A DNA stretch of 64,000 nt from Elmis aenea (Eukaryota; Arthropoda; Insecta; Coleoptera; Elmidae). A program made the position numbers and the translations under genes. The notes below the pieces were generated by a model. That model saw nothing but the letters and a program-made list of their open reading frames with translations. It did no database searches and was not told the DNA's origin. The stretch is from NCBI GenBank assembly GCA_947652605.1, contig OX393576.1, positions 50,940,966 to 51,004,965 on the forward strand, in the 5' to 3' direction. Numbering within the stretch: the stretch's first letter is position 1; every line of letters starts with the position of its first letter. Shown piece after piece: positions 1 through 11,126 of this stretch.

Positions 1-122
1 TCGTTAACACCCTGTTTAATTGGGTTATTAATTTTACAAAGCTGACTTTTTTTCAAGTAATTTTCGATTTTCGGCTATATTTTAGATCGTGTCTGAAGAT
101 GGGAACTCTCAATGGTCTAATA

Positions 123-868
123 CAGGGCCTGCGGCCCGGCTCACTTTTTCGTACGGCACGTCAAAGCTGTACTTTTTGACTTTTTAAATATATAGGGTTG
201 TTATTTTATTTTGTTCATTTTGTTAATAAAGAGATCATTTGTGTTTAACATCTAGTGTTCATATTTTAATATGTTTCTTATATGCTGCCCCAGTGGCGTA
301 GGAACGGGTTGGCATTTGGGCGCTTGCCAAGGGCGCCATAATCTGAGGGGCGCAAAATTCAACTCAAAAAATCTAATTATAGTATTATTAATAAATAATA
401 GTATCATTATTTTTTTAAATTTCAAATTTAGAGAAACTTTAAAATGTTCGCCCTTTCTAAATGGGCGGCTTTAGTGGGACTAGTTGGGGCGGAGCGGCAC
501 TCTGTGCTGTAGCTGTGCAGCGCATAATCTGTTATTTTACAGGCACAGGGGTTATTTTGTTAGTACTGCGTTACTACCATTTCGTTTGTTGTTGCATAAT
601 TATAATTTATTTGTAGGATAGAGATGCCACCAAAGAAAAAAAGTGGTCATCAGTTTCGTTTAGAACGACTGTAAAAGAAAGAATCTAAAAAGAAACATTC
701 GTCTCACTTTTTTTTTTACATATTTTAAATAAAATTATTGAAAGTATACAAGGGCGCTAAAGTTTCATTTGCCAAGGGCGCAAATATTGTTGCTACGCCT
801 CTGTGCTGCCCGCACAAAATTTTTAAATTTGGAGTTGGTCCGTTACAAAAAAAGGTTGCTCATCCCTG
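123..868. mobile_element. hAT-type non-autonomous element (outer copy)
   Basis: The element begins CAGGGCCTGCGG and ends in CATCCCTG. It is flanked on both sides by the exact 8-bp duplication GTCTAATA (115-122 and 869-876), the hAT hallmark. The ends are only weakly inverted-repeat, and the GC-rich left end is typical of hAT termini. No transposase frame is visible. It was later split by a second hAT insertion at 291-803. Confidence 0.85.
291..803. mobile_element. hAT-type MITE nested in the previous element
   Basis: The ends are CAGTGGCGTAGGAACGGG and, inverted, CAGAGGCGTAGCAAC. The exact 8-bp duplication TGCTGCCC lies at 283-290 and 804-811. A subterminal CTTGCCAAGGGCGC stretch appears near both ends in opposite orientation. 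The open frame at 271-474 runs across the insertion junction and is not a gene. A relative with the same CAGTGGCGTAG terminus lies at 56283-56924. Confidence 0.88.
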
Positions 869-876
869 GTCTAATA

Positions 877-3429
877 TAATTCAATTAGGATAATTTATTA
901 CAATAAATATATCCAGTAATATTTCTAGATATTTTATACAACTTTTTTACCTGTTTTACAGTTAAGCTCTTGTTATTGACTGAGGAATGTGTGCTTACCT
1001 GCAAAAAAAAATCAGTATTAATATCATATCACATGAGTTTATCTGTTTATCTGTTTAAATATTTAAAATTTAACATTTTCAAGGTTTCAAGAACATTATT
1101 GCGTTAAATTAAAAAAATTTAAACCAATCTAAACTACAGAAACATTGTAAGTATTTCATTAACTAAGTACTTACATCAATTAGGTGTGGCAAGGAATATA
1201 AAATGTTTACATAAACTATGAAAAAACTGACTAAAAGCATTTATATTTCTAAATGGAGCGCACGCCCTACAAAAACAAGAAAAATAAACAGAGAAGACTA
1301 TATTGGTGTTATATGTTCGTTAACAAGAGAACTTTTTACATCCTGGGTAGGGAACTAAATTTTTCTGTTTGATCTTAATAAAGAAACAGACCGCGCCCCT
1401 TGATTAATTTTTTAAAATAAAAGCGCAGAAAAAAAATTGCCTTCAAGGTTTCACAACGCTCATACAGACGTGCAATAAAGTTTACGATTTTGCAAAATTC
1501 GTAAAATTTTTAATGTAAGAATATATTTTACCGGGGAAAATTATAATGAAAACATTTTTAAACTAATATGTGACCAATTTAATAAAGAAAAAAGAAAGAA
1601 AATTTGAAAGTTGAACTTAAACAAATAACATTTTAAAAACATTTTAGCAGTTGTATTTGTAGAATCCTAGGCGAAGGGATAAATAAAAGAAGTCAAAATC
1701 AATATTTTCAATGCTGGCGCTTTAATATTTAAGCCAGTATAATAAATACAGGTCAAGGAAAATTCAACCATAAAGAAAACTGTGGTCTGAGAAGATACAT
1801 TGCCAAGATCGGACTTGGAGTTTTAGCGAGATTAAAATTTTATATTATTAAATGAAAAACTGTGATTGATTACAAATTCAACTCTACCGCTAAACATTTT
1901 CAGATTTACAATTTTATTTTTACTTGAGAATCATTTTTAAAATTAGTGCATACGTGTTACAGGAAAATAAAAATGTTCTTCTCAAGAAAATTCTCATATA
2001 GTTAAAATGCAAACTGGATGCAAAAATTCCTTTGTTATAGTGGAATCGTCAAGGATCAAGTAGTAATTATATCAGTAGGTACATAAAATAAGGATTATTG
2101 TATTGCACAGTAGGTATACATATATTTAATAACAACTCAATTGGTAAAACATTCATGTTGTATAATGTGCAACACAGTTAATAAAACAATGATTATGCGA
2201 CTAGGGTTTTTCAGTAAATTGGAAAGTCGTATCAGTGATACTTACATCAAACGATGAACTAACTAAATGCTGTATAGAATTTATACCTACAAATATACTA
2301 ATAAAATAAGGAAATGATTAAAGAGTTTTTTTAAGCAATACTGATTAATGTTCATGGTTGACGATAAGATGATCAAAAATATAATAATTCAATAACGTGT
2401 AATACAATTGTAACTTCTTTCTTAAATTATGTTAAAACATGGCAGTAGGTATGCCAACTTCTTTTTCAAGTATTAAAAGCATTCAGAATCGAATTGTATT
2501 GGAAATTATACATGCAACTTTATTGATATAACGAAGTTTACGGGACGACTCTTTTTCTTTACAGAACTGCTTTATTCACGACTTAAAAAGTTTAGGTCCG
2601 TGATTTAGTTACGTTTTGTAAACCTTTGTGAATTTTCAATCGTCATCTCATTTGACTAGAATCTTTATGTTTTATTCTCCAATAAAATATGAGTTCGAAT
2701 AAAAATTACATCTTTTCTTACACAGCTGCATTTCAATCATTGACAGTTAAAAGCTAAAGGAAGTACACCGCATATATAATATTATTTAACTCATTTAATA
2801 ACGAGCAGTAGGTCTTCAACGAAGTATAGACATCTAATTTGCATTTTAATCAAACGATGCTTTACACTTATTATGAAAAATTTTGTTACACTTAATTATA
2901 TTTAGTATAAACGTACTTTAAATATTAATTAATAACAAACACATTTTTTGTACAGTTGCTTTAGACAAAGTCTAATGAATCTCAACCTCAAAACCAAGAC
3001 TTCAAATAATATTATTAGGAAAATGTTTTAATTAACTGTCTGCCAAATTTTGTTGTTAGACTTAAAATTCTAAATTATGCAGCGCTTTGTATTATATTAA
3101 ATCTTAACACTGTACTTTAATTAAAACCAAAATTTTCGTCTTATTCCATACATTAATCAACTGAAGGTAATTTACATTTAAGCGGTTTACATTAAGTGAT
3201 AATTAAAAGCAGATTCTTAATAAATACTTAGCCTTCAACTACGAAATATGAGGTATTAGACGAAGAATATTAATTACCGCATCTAAGATTCGTACTGCAT
3301 AAAACAGACCAAAGCCTGAACTAATTAAAGCGTATAAATTAAACATTTTTCTGTAATTAAGCACAACCACAACCTTTTTAAAAAATAACAAATAATTTCT
3401 TTAACATGAATATTAAATAATATACTAGG
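877..3429. other. AT-rich intergenic stretch, nothing recognised
   Basis: About 2.5 kb of AT-rich DNA with short runs of A or T. I found no coding frame of note, no RNA gene and no delimited repeat. Confidence 0.6.
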
Positions 3430-3870
3430 GTGAACCCATATTTTTTGTTTTTTTTAAATTTAAACTTAAAACGTAAATATAAAACCACAAATAAAGATAA
3501 GTCTTTAAAGTAAAGAGTAAAGACCATTCGACTCTATGGTTTGAAGTCTTTTTGGCGAGTTGTTCGATTCCGCGGCGGTATCATGCCTTCTTGGGGGCAA
3601 AAGACTCGCTGTGTCCGGCTTTGATATCCTCTTAATGTTTCGAAGCTGATGCCACGTTGGGAAAACATGAAAATCGGATGGCGCAAGGTCCGGGCTGTAT
3701 GCAACGAATGTTCGATAACGTCGAGTTCTCATATCTTTTCCTTCGTGTGCCTGGCGGTATGCGGAGGAGCATTGTCATCAGGGCCGTTAACAGAAAATTC
3801 GGGCCCCGGGAGGCAATAAACAACGGGCTCCCCTTTTCTCTAAGAAAGGTTGCATTTTGATATATTTAGA
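3430..3870 (-). mobile_element. mariner transposase 3' fragment (degenerate)
   Basis: On the minus strand, pieces in different frames read as the C-terminal part of a mariner transposase: DNAPPHTARHTKE-like residues near 3750-3780, then YSPDLAPSDFHVFP near 3670-3710, the block around the third catalytic Asp. Frameshifts separate these blocks and the N-terminal half is absent. The plus-strand frame at 3657-3860 is a shadow. Part of a mariner DDE domain is well supported; the outer limits are approximate because no terminal inverted repeat was found. Confidence 0.75.
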
Positions 3871-3913
3871 CAATGTAATTCTGTACTAAAAATACGAAAA
3901 AAAAAAAGTTTAA

Positions 3914-4435
3914 TCTATATATATAAAAGAGCTTGTTTGTGTGTTTGTTTGTTTGTTTGTTCGCTATAGAATCCTAGGTCCGTTGACCGATCGGGACCAA
4001 ATTTTGCACAGTTACTATTTAGGACCTTGCAGATCTAACGCCAAACTTTAAGTACAAGCACATATTGCCAATAAAAAAAAAAAAAATTACTTGGACGGGA
4101 TTCGATCTTACGTCGGCAAATACCTGGTCAAAACACGATACGGCGCGGTGTATTTCTCAAGTAAAGATTGTTTTGTATACAATTAGTAATAAATGTACAT
4201 GAAGTATTATTTTTATTAGTACATTTTTAATTGAAACAAGACGAGAGAAAATAAATTTGAGTTATTATTAAATTTTTAAGCAATAAATAGTTATTTTTTA
4301 ATGAATTATAAGAAAATGAAAAGATGATTGATCAGAGTATGTCATTTGTGTATGATTTGGAATTATTGGGCTTATTCAAGTTAAAAAAGTAATTAAAATT
4401 GTAATCGCCCGTGCAACGCCGGGTAAATCATCTTG
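3914..4435 (+). mobile_element. Non-autonomous Helitron, copy 1
   Basis: The 5' end is TCTATATATATAAAAGAG, with an A immediately before it. The 3' end has the hairpin-like GTGCAACGCCGGGTAAATC followed by ATCTTG and then T, fitting insertion between A and T with no target duplication. A (GTTT)n microsatellite lies about 30 bases in. The middle differs from copy 2, but the first ~100 and last ~30 bases are nearly the same. No Rep/helicase coding is seen. Confidence 0.85.
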
Positions 4436-4550
4436 TATAATATAATAACCCAAGTCTCTAGAGTCTAGAGTATTCGGCTTTGGCTGCATTTTTTTAAATT
4501 TGTTTTTCTTTTCTGAAATTAAGATTTATGATGATGATGTTCCATCTTAA

Positions 4551-4822
4551 TCTATATATATAAAAGAGCTTGTTTGTGTGTTTGTTTGTTTGTGTGTTTG
4601 TTTGTTTGTTCGCTATAGAATCCTAGGTCCGTTGGCCGATAGGGACCAAATTTTGCACAGTTACTATTTAGGACCTAACGGATCAAACGTCGTATAAAGA
4701 ACGGCCGGAAATGCCCGGGAACGGCCGGAAACGTCCGCCGGGAGCGAGCGCGGAGCGCGAGTAGTCTGTGATTGATAAAAGAGAATTGTTATCACCCGTG
4801 CAACACCGGGTAAATCGCCTAG
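4551..4822 (+). mobile_element. Non-autonomous Helitron, copy 2
   Basis: It starts TCTATATATATAAAAGAG after an A and ends CACCGGGTAAATCGCCTAG before a T, so 5'-TC, 3'-CTAG and the A/T insertion site are all present. It carries a GTTT/GTGT microsatellite and a GC-rich core with ACGGCCGGAAA repeated. The same core is in the minus-strand copy at 46045-46610 but not in copy 1. Confidence 0.9.
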
Positions 4823-5196
4823 TTTTATATAAATTTAAGTTTATTTAATATTCGTTTATAATAATAACAATAATCTGTTATTAAAGAAAACAAAATAATA
4901 TTCCATTGTACATAAACAGTGATTAAGATAATGTACAATGTAATCAGCGTCGTCGCGAAGGTATGTGCTGCCCCTAAAATTTACTAACGAAAAAAACATA
5001 TTCATATACTTTTTTATTAAAAAAAATAAATAAATTATTGCACAACTATTAACTTTTACTTTCAATTTTTTAAATTAATAATTTTAGCGCCCCTACGAAG
5101 TGCTGTCTCACCACACTGAGACTAGACAGTATTAACTAGGAAGAAAGGAGTGTGAAGGAACGAAGGAACGTATCACTTCCATACGATTTTCAGATA
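4823..5196. other. Spacer with a possible hAT end fragment
   Basis: AT-rich spacer. Two short pieces, GTGCTGCCCCTAAAAT near 4965 and TTTAGCGCCCCTACG near 5085, resemble the interior of CAGTGGCGTAG-type hAT MITEs, but I could not delimit an element. The minus-strand frame at 4856-5065 has no recognisable content. Confidence 0.35.
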
Positions 5197-5683
5197 TTAA
5201 CACGTTAAGCGCCACCATGTTAAAAAAAGTATGTTTTTTTGGCCACTGTTTTTTTTTTTAAATCAACGTTTCTTAAATTGTTCTCAAATTATAAAAAAAA
5301 AACTTGCACATCAAAATAATACATTTCTTACCCGTTTTTAGACAAAAGTTGAACAGTATTCATTTGGATACAGGCGGCCCTTCGGAAGAAAATAGTGTTT
5401 CACCACTGTATCTTATCGAATACAAGTATATATACCTATACTCGTAAAAACGTGTACGTTATTACCTACTTACTAACTATTATAATCCGATGGTAGCAGG
5501 TAAACAAATGATTAAATAGTTACAGTATTAGTTAACCCCTAACAGGTAAAAATAAAAAGTATACCAAAAAACCGTGTTCTACAAATCAATCATATGCTGT
5601 CACATTCGTTCATATTATTACGAAAAAGTTAGTTGTATAGTGAAAATAAAGTATTCATATTTACATTATCGAGTACTCAGAAC

Positions 5684-6653
5684 TGAAGTTTATAAGAGCA
5701 GGGGTATCTCAAGGAAGTGTCCTTGGACCGGTATTGTACCTGCTGTATACACATGACATTCCAGAAACAGAAAACGTAAAACTCGCCACATTTGCCGACG
5801 ACACCGCAGTTCTAACTACAGGAGCAACCATAGAAGAAACAACAGAAAATCTCCAAAGCGCAATTAAGCAAATATATGCATGGACAAAACAGTGGCATAT
5901 AAAAATCAACGAAGAAAAATCTGTTCACGTTAATTTTACAAACAAAAGAATAAACTACCTACCAGTGTATCTAAATAATAACATAATCCCTTGCAAAAAG
6001 ACTGCTAAATATCTTGGCCTAAACTTAGACGTCGTTAAAATGGAAGGAACACGTCAAAAAGAAAACGGAACAGCTTAAGATAAAGTATAGAGATATGTAT
6101 TAGCTGATAGGAAGAAATTCCCAGCTTTCTATCCAAAACAAACTGCTTCTATACAAACAGGTGCTTAAGCCTGTTTGGACATATGACCTTCAATTATGGG
6201 GCTGTACCAAAAAAAGCAACTACAACTGTTTTCAAATATTCCAAAACCGCGTATTAAGAAGCATAGTAAATGCCCCTTGGTATGTTCGGAACAGCGACTT
6301 ACACCGGGAACTCCAGGTAGAATCTGTCCAGGAAGAAATTAAAAAAGCTGCCAAAAGCCATGAGGAGAGGCTCCACAGACATTCCAACATTGAAGTGCTC
6401 CAACTTCTCGATAATCAACAACTAGTGCGAAGGCTCAAACGGATTAAACCTTTTGAACTAGTGTAGACTTAAAGTATACAAAAGCAGAGTACAGCCACGG
6501 TAGTGTAGTGTAGATTGTAATAGTGACTAGGATGAACCATTGGCGACATCCAGACTCAAACACAAACGTAGTAAATTAGGTTAAAGTTAAAATGTTTATT
6601 AATCTATTGGATTAGGTGCATTGCAAATTTTAAATAAAAAAAAAAAAAAAAAA
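5684..6653 (+). mobile_element. Jockey-clade LINE, 5'-truncated, frameshifted
   Basis: The reading frame opens inside the reverse transcriptase with AGVSQGSVLGPVLYLLYTHD, then the catalytic FADDT box near 5795, then KINEEKS and KYLGLNLD. A frameshift or stop near 6060-6160 breaks it. The C-terminal part resumes at 6161 (LKPVWTYDLQLWG, NAPWYVRNSDLHRELQV) and ends in RRLKRIKPFELV at 6466. A 3' UTR of about 170 bases runs to a poly-A at 6636-6653. The order RT, thumb and C-terminal domain followed by poly-A fits Jockey-like elements. The N-terminal endonuclease and gag-like ORF are missing. Confidence 0.88.
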
Positions 6654-6774
6654 CTATTTACATTATGTCTTATGAAGAAAAGCAAAGACGGATATTATGG
6701 AATTGTGGGAAGGTATTCTAAACGATTGGCGCTATGCACAATCTAAAGCTTCCCAAATGCGTAGTAAGTGTAAT

Positions 6775-7110
6775 GTTTTTTTTTAAATATTAAACCCTAG
6801 TAGAGTTTATGCCAATGCAATCTGGTCTTTGAGACCAATAAGCAGTTTAATTCTAACCTAAATTAATAAAGTTTAAACTTAGTCTAAGGTTTACCCAATA
6901 GTAGTCCTTAGTTTGCTAATATATAAGTACACTAATTATTAACGTGCACACTACCGCACAGTCTCTGCTATAAACTTTTGCTTAAACTAACTCAAAAGGT
7001 TTAACCCTTTTGAGTCTTCTTAGTAATCCTGTAGCGTCCAGGAGTTGGATCGCATACATGTTGATGGAGCCCTTCTTCGTGGCCCTTGGCCAATGGTTAA
7101 TAGAATTGGT
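6775..7110 (-). mobile_element. Jockey-clade LINE 3' end, opposite strand
   Basis: On the minus strand the same C-terminus as the neighbouring LINE can be read: a GHEEGLHQHV-like block, LLDATGLLRRLKRVKPFELV and a stop at about 6982. A 3' UTR follows, ending in an A-run that appears as T's at 6776-6785. Only the last ~45 codons and the UTR remain. UTR and residues differ from the plus-strand copy, so it is probably a separate insertion rather than an inversion. Confidence 0.75.
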
Positions 7111-7649
7111 TAATGATCCGAATCCATATCCCATCCTTCTTCTATCTGCATGGTTTGAAGATATATTTTTGACATTGTAAGTGTAATGTGACAAAAATAT
7201 TTTTGCATGTAATGCTTTTTTGACTTACACAAGGCTTAATTATATATGTAGTTTTATTTTTATATCATTTATGTGCTTTTATTTTCGACTATTATAAGTT
7301 GTAAATCTGATTTTTGTATAAATAAATTTGTATCAAAAAACTTAAAATATATTATTTTATATATGTATATCAATTTGAGTTTAAAAAAATCGCTGGCCAC
7401 CAAGGTTTTCTGGTCCACTGGGTCATCCTAAAACCGTTCCTGGTATAGGTATATGTAATACATGTATGCTTAAGAACAGGCAGCTGAATCTAAATGTAGG
7501 ATGCTGTATCCAAACGAATAAAGGGCCAGACTAATTTGCATCCATATGGATACAAATGGCGCTTAACGTGTTAAGAGATAACGCTTAAAAAAAATATATT
7601 TTATTCGTCGTTGTTCCAATAATTTTAACAGTATTTGTAAACAAAACGT

Positions 7650-8450
7650 TGTTTATTAGCTCGAATCCGAGTTCTTTTTGCAACACCGGGTTCCGGGATT
7701 TACTCCCGTCTCCCCCCGCCTTTGTGATCGGTCCTGATTGTCATGCTGTAAAAACACACGCTTTCTGTTGACCAAAACTTGGTATTTCTGGTTTAACTCC
7801 ACATGCATTTGTTCGAGTAGTGCAAAATACAGGTCGGACTCACTGCACCGGCTCGGTTGTTTTGCAACCAGCTTGGAGTGGATTACGCTATCAAAATTTT
7901 ACAAAACAAACAACATTGCCTTCCTCGAGTGCCTGTCTCGTTTGGTCCCAAGTTCAGCCATTTGCCAGGGTCCAACAATATATTCTTCTTGTTTGGGTAA
8001 CAAAACAAACCCATTTGTCATCGCAGGTTACAATGCGACGGTTGAAACGATCGTCAAGAGGATTTTGGATTAACTTTTGGCGGGTGTCTACAAGGCGTTG
8101 AGCTTGGGTAGCTTTAAGTTCATGTGCCACTTCACTACCGCGTTTTTTTTTTGACCTTGTCGAACGCATGAAGGTGCCGCACGAGTTATTTCTGTGGAAT
8201 GCTGAGTTCAGCGGATAATTGGCGAAAGCTGGTTGATGGATTCATCTCGCCGGCTTCGCATGACAGGGCGACCAGAATGGTTCATCTTCGACATTGGTGC
8301 CCTCGTCGTTCAATTTTTTAAACCACTTTTGCACTATACGTATTGAGACTCTCAGCCTTCCGCTTCGCATACCTTTTTCACCACTTGTGTGGCTTTGAAG
8401 TGCTGGATCCAATAGCGACATAAAACCCGAATTGCCGATTTTTGCATGTT
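7650..8450 (-). mobile_element. mariner transposase remnant
   Basis: Read on the minus strand, the order matches a mariner transposase. A helix-turn-helix tail resembling WFKKLNDEGTNVEDEP lies near 8270-8330. DTRQKLIQNPLDDRFNRRIV then TCDDKW, the block around the first catalytic Asp (usually TGDEKW), lies near 8010-8090. A LEEGNVVCFVKF-like stretch follows near 7900. Stops and frameshifts occur throughout. Plus-strand frames at 7738-8101 are shadows. Ends are approximate because the terminal repeats were not located. Confidence 0.78.
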
Positions 8451-9330
8451 TTTTTCTAGATTAATATTAAGATAGAATACAATAAATGAATAAATAGTAA
8501 TACCCAATATGAATTCAAGAGTTGCAAAATAAAATATGACACATAAATTTAATAACTTAATTCACTTCAAAATTAGTATTTTATAGTTTCAATTTAAAGT
8601 TGCATAAGGTTTTGTTAAGTAGTTTACATTTGATAAAAATATTAAGCGATTTAAATCAAATAATATAATCAAACTTTTATCGCGTGAATATTTTTGAAGA
8701 TATCATTTACAGTAAAATTTTATTTTAAATTTAAAGCAAAACTTTATTGGTCGATAGTGTGTTCACAACCGATCAAATTTGCTTTTATCTGTATAAACAT
8801 TTTTCACTTTAGATTTATTTCGCCGGAAACGTGATTTACTTGTTTGTGGTTTGAATTTTAATATAAATCAGAAAGAAAATTTGTAAATGTAGTCTGATTT
8901 TAAGTAGCTTTTTAACCCTTGGTTCACAAGACGCATATATTTAACATTGAAAACCTTTGAAGCCATTTAAAGAATTTTAAATCAATTAGTTGCATCTAGA
9001 CTTTTGCAATAAACGTTTGATACTTAAGTCTTTAGAAAAAAATACGGCTTCATTACAAGGTCAGTAAAATACTGCATTGGAAATTATGATAAAGAAATAA
9101 TGATTACATGAAATAACTGTATTTCGTATATAATGATCAATAATGATCGTATCGAATAGTCTACAATCAGCTGTTGACAAACTATGGTCCGCGGGCCACT
9201 TAGGTTCGCCAAAGAGCTTTATTCGCCAGTGTCCGAGAACAAAAGTTTTTGAAATAAAAATTTTGAATTTACAGCATCGAATAGTTATCGGAGAAAAAAT
9301 TATCTTATGCATGATTGTTCTGTATAAATG
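8451..9330. other. AT-rich spacer with a possible solo hAT end
   Basis: Nothing coding is recognised. At 9168-9200 CAGCTGTTGACAAACTATGG followed by TCCGCGGGCCAC resembles a hAT (Charlie-type) terminus, but no partner end or target duplication was found. The overlapping frames at 9061-9433 are not supported as genes. Confidence 0.4.
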
Positions 9331-9332
9331 TA

Positions 9333-11122
9333 CAGGGTGGACCAAATTCGACTGTTTTACTGGATATATCGGTTACCGTAATAGTTGGCGAAAATCTGAT
9401 ATCGGTCCTTTTAGCTATTTTTTTATAAAATAATACCTATCTAAACAGACTTTTTATATCGCTTTTTATTTTGGCACCATACTCGGAAAATTGACTCATT
9501 GTTTTTGAAAATTTATTATAACTTCTTTATTTATAAAAACAATACAAAATATTATGAAGGTTTTTTATTAACATTTTAATGTTTAATTTAAAAACGAAAT
9601 ATTTTTTTTAGCAACATTGATTTTCGAGATATGATGTAAACTTCATTTTTTAAAAATAAAAATCCTAGTTGGCCATGATTTTTAGGAAAGAGAATTTTTT
9701 AGCTTTTCAAAAATATATAGTTTTATAGATGTGTTGCAAAAATTAATCGAGCTATGGCTAATTTTGTGCAAATTTTCCTATCAAAATTTGCCATGCTTTC
9801 GTAAACAAGTGATGTTTGCAATTAAAAAACAGCTAAATGTCATTTCCAAGCATATTCTGCAGCAGCCGTCACGTTTTTAGCACTTACAATGTAAATTTTT
9901 AACATATTAAACTTTTCAAAGTGTTCTTTAGCCATTTTCTTTATACCACAACAGTTACAAAATGCAAAACCACACGGATTTGTTTAAAAGTTGAAAAATC
10001 GACTTAGATATGACCACTTGTTTACGAAATCATGAGAAACTTTGACAGTAAAATTTTCACAAAATTAGCCATATCTTGGTTATTTTTTACAACACATATA
10101 AAACTATATATTTTTAAAAAGCTGAAAAAAATCTCTTTCACATAAAGTCATGGCCAACTAGGTTACTCTTTAACCCTAGAAGCCCAATCTACGTCATTTT
10201 GACGTACACTCCAACACATATTCGCGATCTCTTTCGCATGCTTGCTTAGATCGCCATGACCATCCGAGCCAACTACGTAGGTACATGCCCAGAGCTAACA
10301 GGAGACAGCAGTCTCGCTTTGATAAGTGCCGCCATTTTGTTGTTATCGCAATGTTCACGTCGTTATGACGTATGTTTGGGCTTTGTTAACTTTTGCACTT
10401 TTCGAATTTTCTGAATTATATTTGACTTAAGTGATTTATGTTTGATAAGAGTTGATCAGTTTTTCATAAAAAAATATAAATAGCTGATTTTTGTAAACAA
10501 TTTGTAGTATATAAGAAAAAATTACAAGGATCTCAGTTTTCGTGGCATTTTTTGTATGTTTAATTAAAGTGAACATTTTAGAGTTTAAATAAACAATATT
10601 TTTTCTAAATTTCTGTTTTTTTATTTACATAGAAAGTATTTCACATAAACCATACAAAAAACTAGTATTTACAGTAAAGTTTATTTAGATAGAGCTCTTT
10701 TATAATTGTACGTCGTTTTGACGTATGATTGGGCTTTATAGCCTCAAAAATATGATTGGGCTTTATAGCCTCAAAAATATTATTGGGCTTCTAGGGTTAA
10801 AAAAATATAAGTTTACTTCATATCTCAAAAGTTAAAATCGCTAATAAAATTTTAATTTTGTATTTAAATCAAGCATAAAAATGTATGCAAAACCTTTACA
10901 AAATTTTGTTGTATTTTGAAAATTAAGAAGTTATAGCAAACTTTCAAAAATGATGAAATTTCATTTTTCGTTTATAGTACCAAAATGAAAAGCGATATAA
11001 AAAACCTGAATACACAGGCGTTCTTTTGTGATAAAAATGGTCCAAGAGACGGATAACAGATTTTCGCTAACTATTACGATAACCGAGATACTCCGTAAAA
11101 CATTAGAATTTGGTTTACCCTG
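9333..11122. mobile_element. Long foldback element, TA-flanked, CAGGGTG ends
   Basis: The element begins CAGGGTGGACCAAATTCGA and ends with its inverse, with TA on each side. The inverted arms are several hundred bases long with moderate mismatch: the stretch GTAATAGTTGGCGAAAATC at ~9378 pairs with sequence near 11065, CTAGTTGGCCATGA at ~9664 pairs near 10150, and further matches are spread along both arms. No transposase is present. The TA target and termini fit a Tc1/mariner-type foldback MITE. The right arm is interrupted by a piggyBac MITE at 10174-10796. Small frames at 11028-11282 and 9143-9433 lie in the arms. Confidence 0.82.
10174..10796. mobile_element. piggyBac MITE, TTAA-flanked
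   Basis: It starts CCCTAGAAGCCCAATC and ends GATTGGGCTTCTAGGG-like, with TTAA at 10170-10173 and 10797-10800. The CCCTAGAA terminus is classic for piggyBac. Internal features are TCATTTTGACGTA near the left end, CGTTTTGACGTATGATTGGG near the right end, and a short tandem duplication of GATTGGGCTTTATAGCCTCA at ~10729-10785. No transposase. It sits inside the foldback at 9333-11122. Confidence 0.9.
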
Positions 11123-11126
11123 TATA

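Larger units (their letters stand above)
5201..7570. mobile_element. piggyBac-like element with TTAA target site
   Basis: The termini are CACGTTAAGCGCCA and its exact inverse, flanked by TTAA at 5197-5200 and 7571-7574, the piggyBac-type duplication. GGATAC-containing sequence is found subterminally at both ends. Inside there is no piggyBac transposase; instead two Jockey-type LINE 3' ends lie in opposite orientations (5684-6653 plus, 6775-7110 minus). Without these LINE pieces, little more than end sequence remains, so this was probably a MITE that later received the LINEs. Confidence 0.75.

Noticed and set aside
3935..3962. GTTT repeats as a possible CRISPR-like or telomeric array
   Set aside because: A simple microsatellite inside a Helitron; there are no spacers and no TTAGG repeats.
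4096..4120. GGGATTCGATCTTACG as a tRNA B box
   Set aside because: The bases around it do not form a tRNA cloverleaf and it lies in the variable interior of a Helitron.
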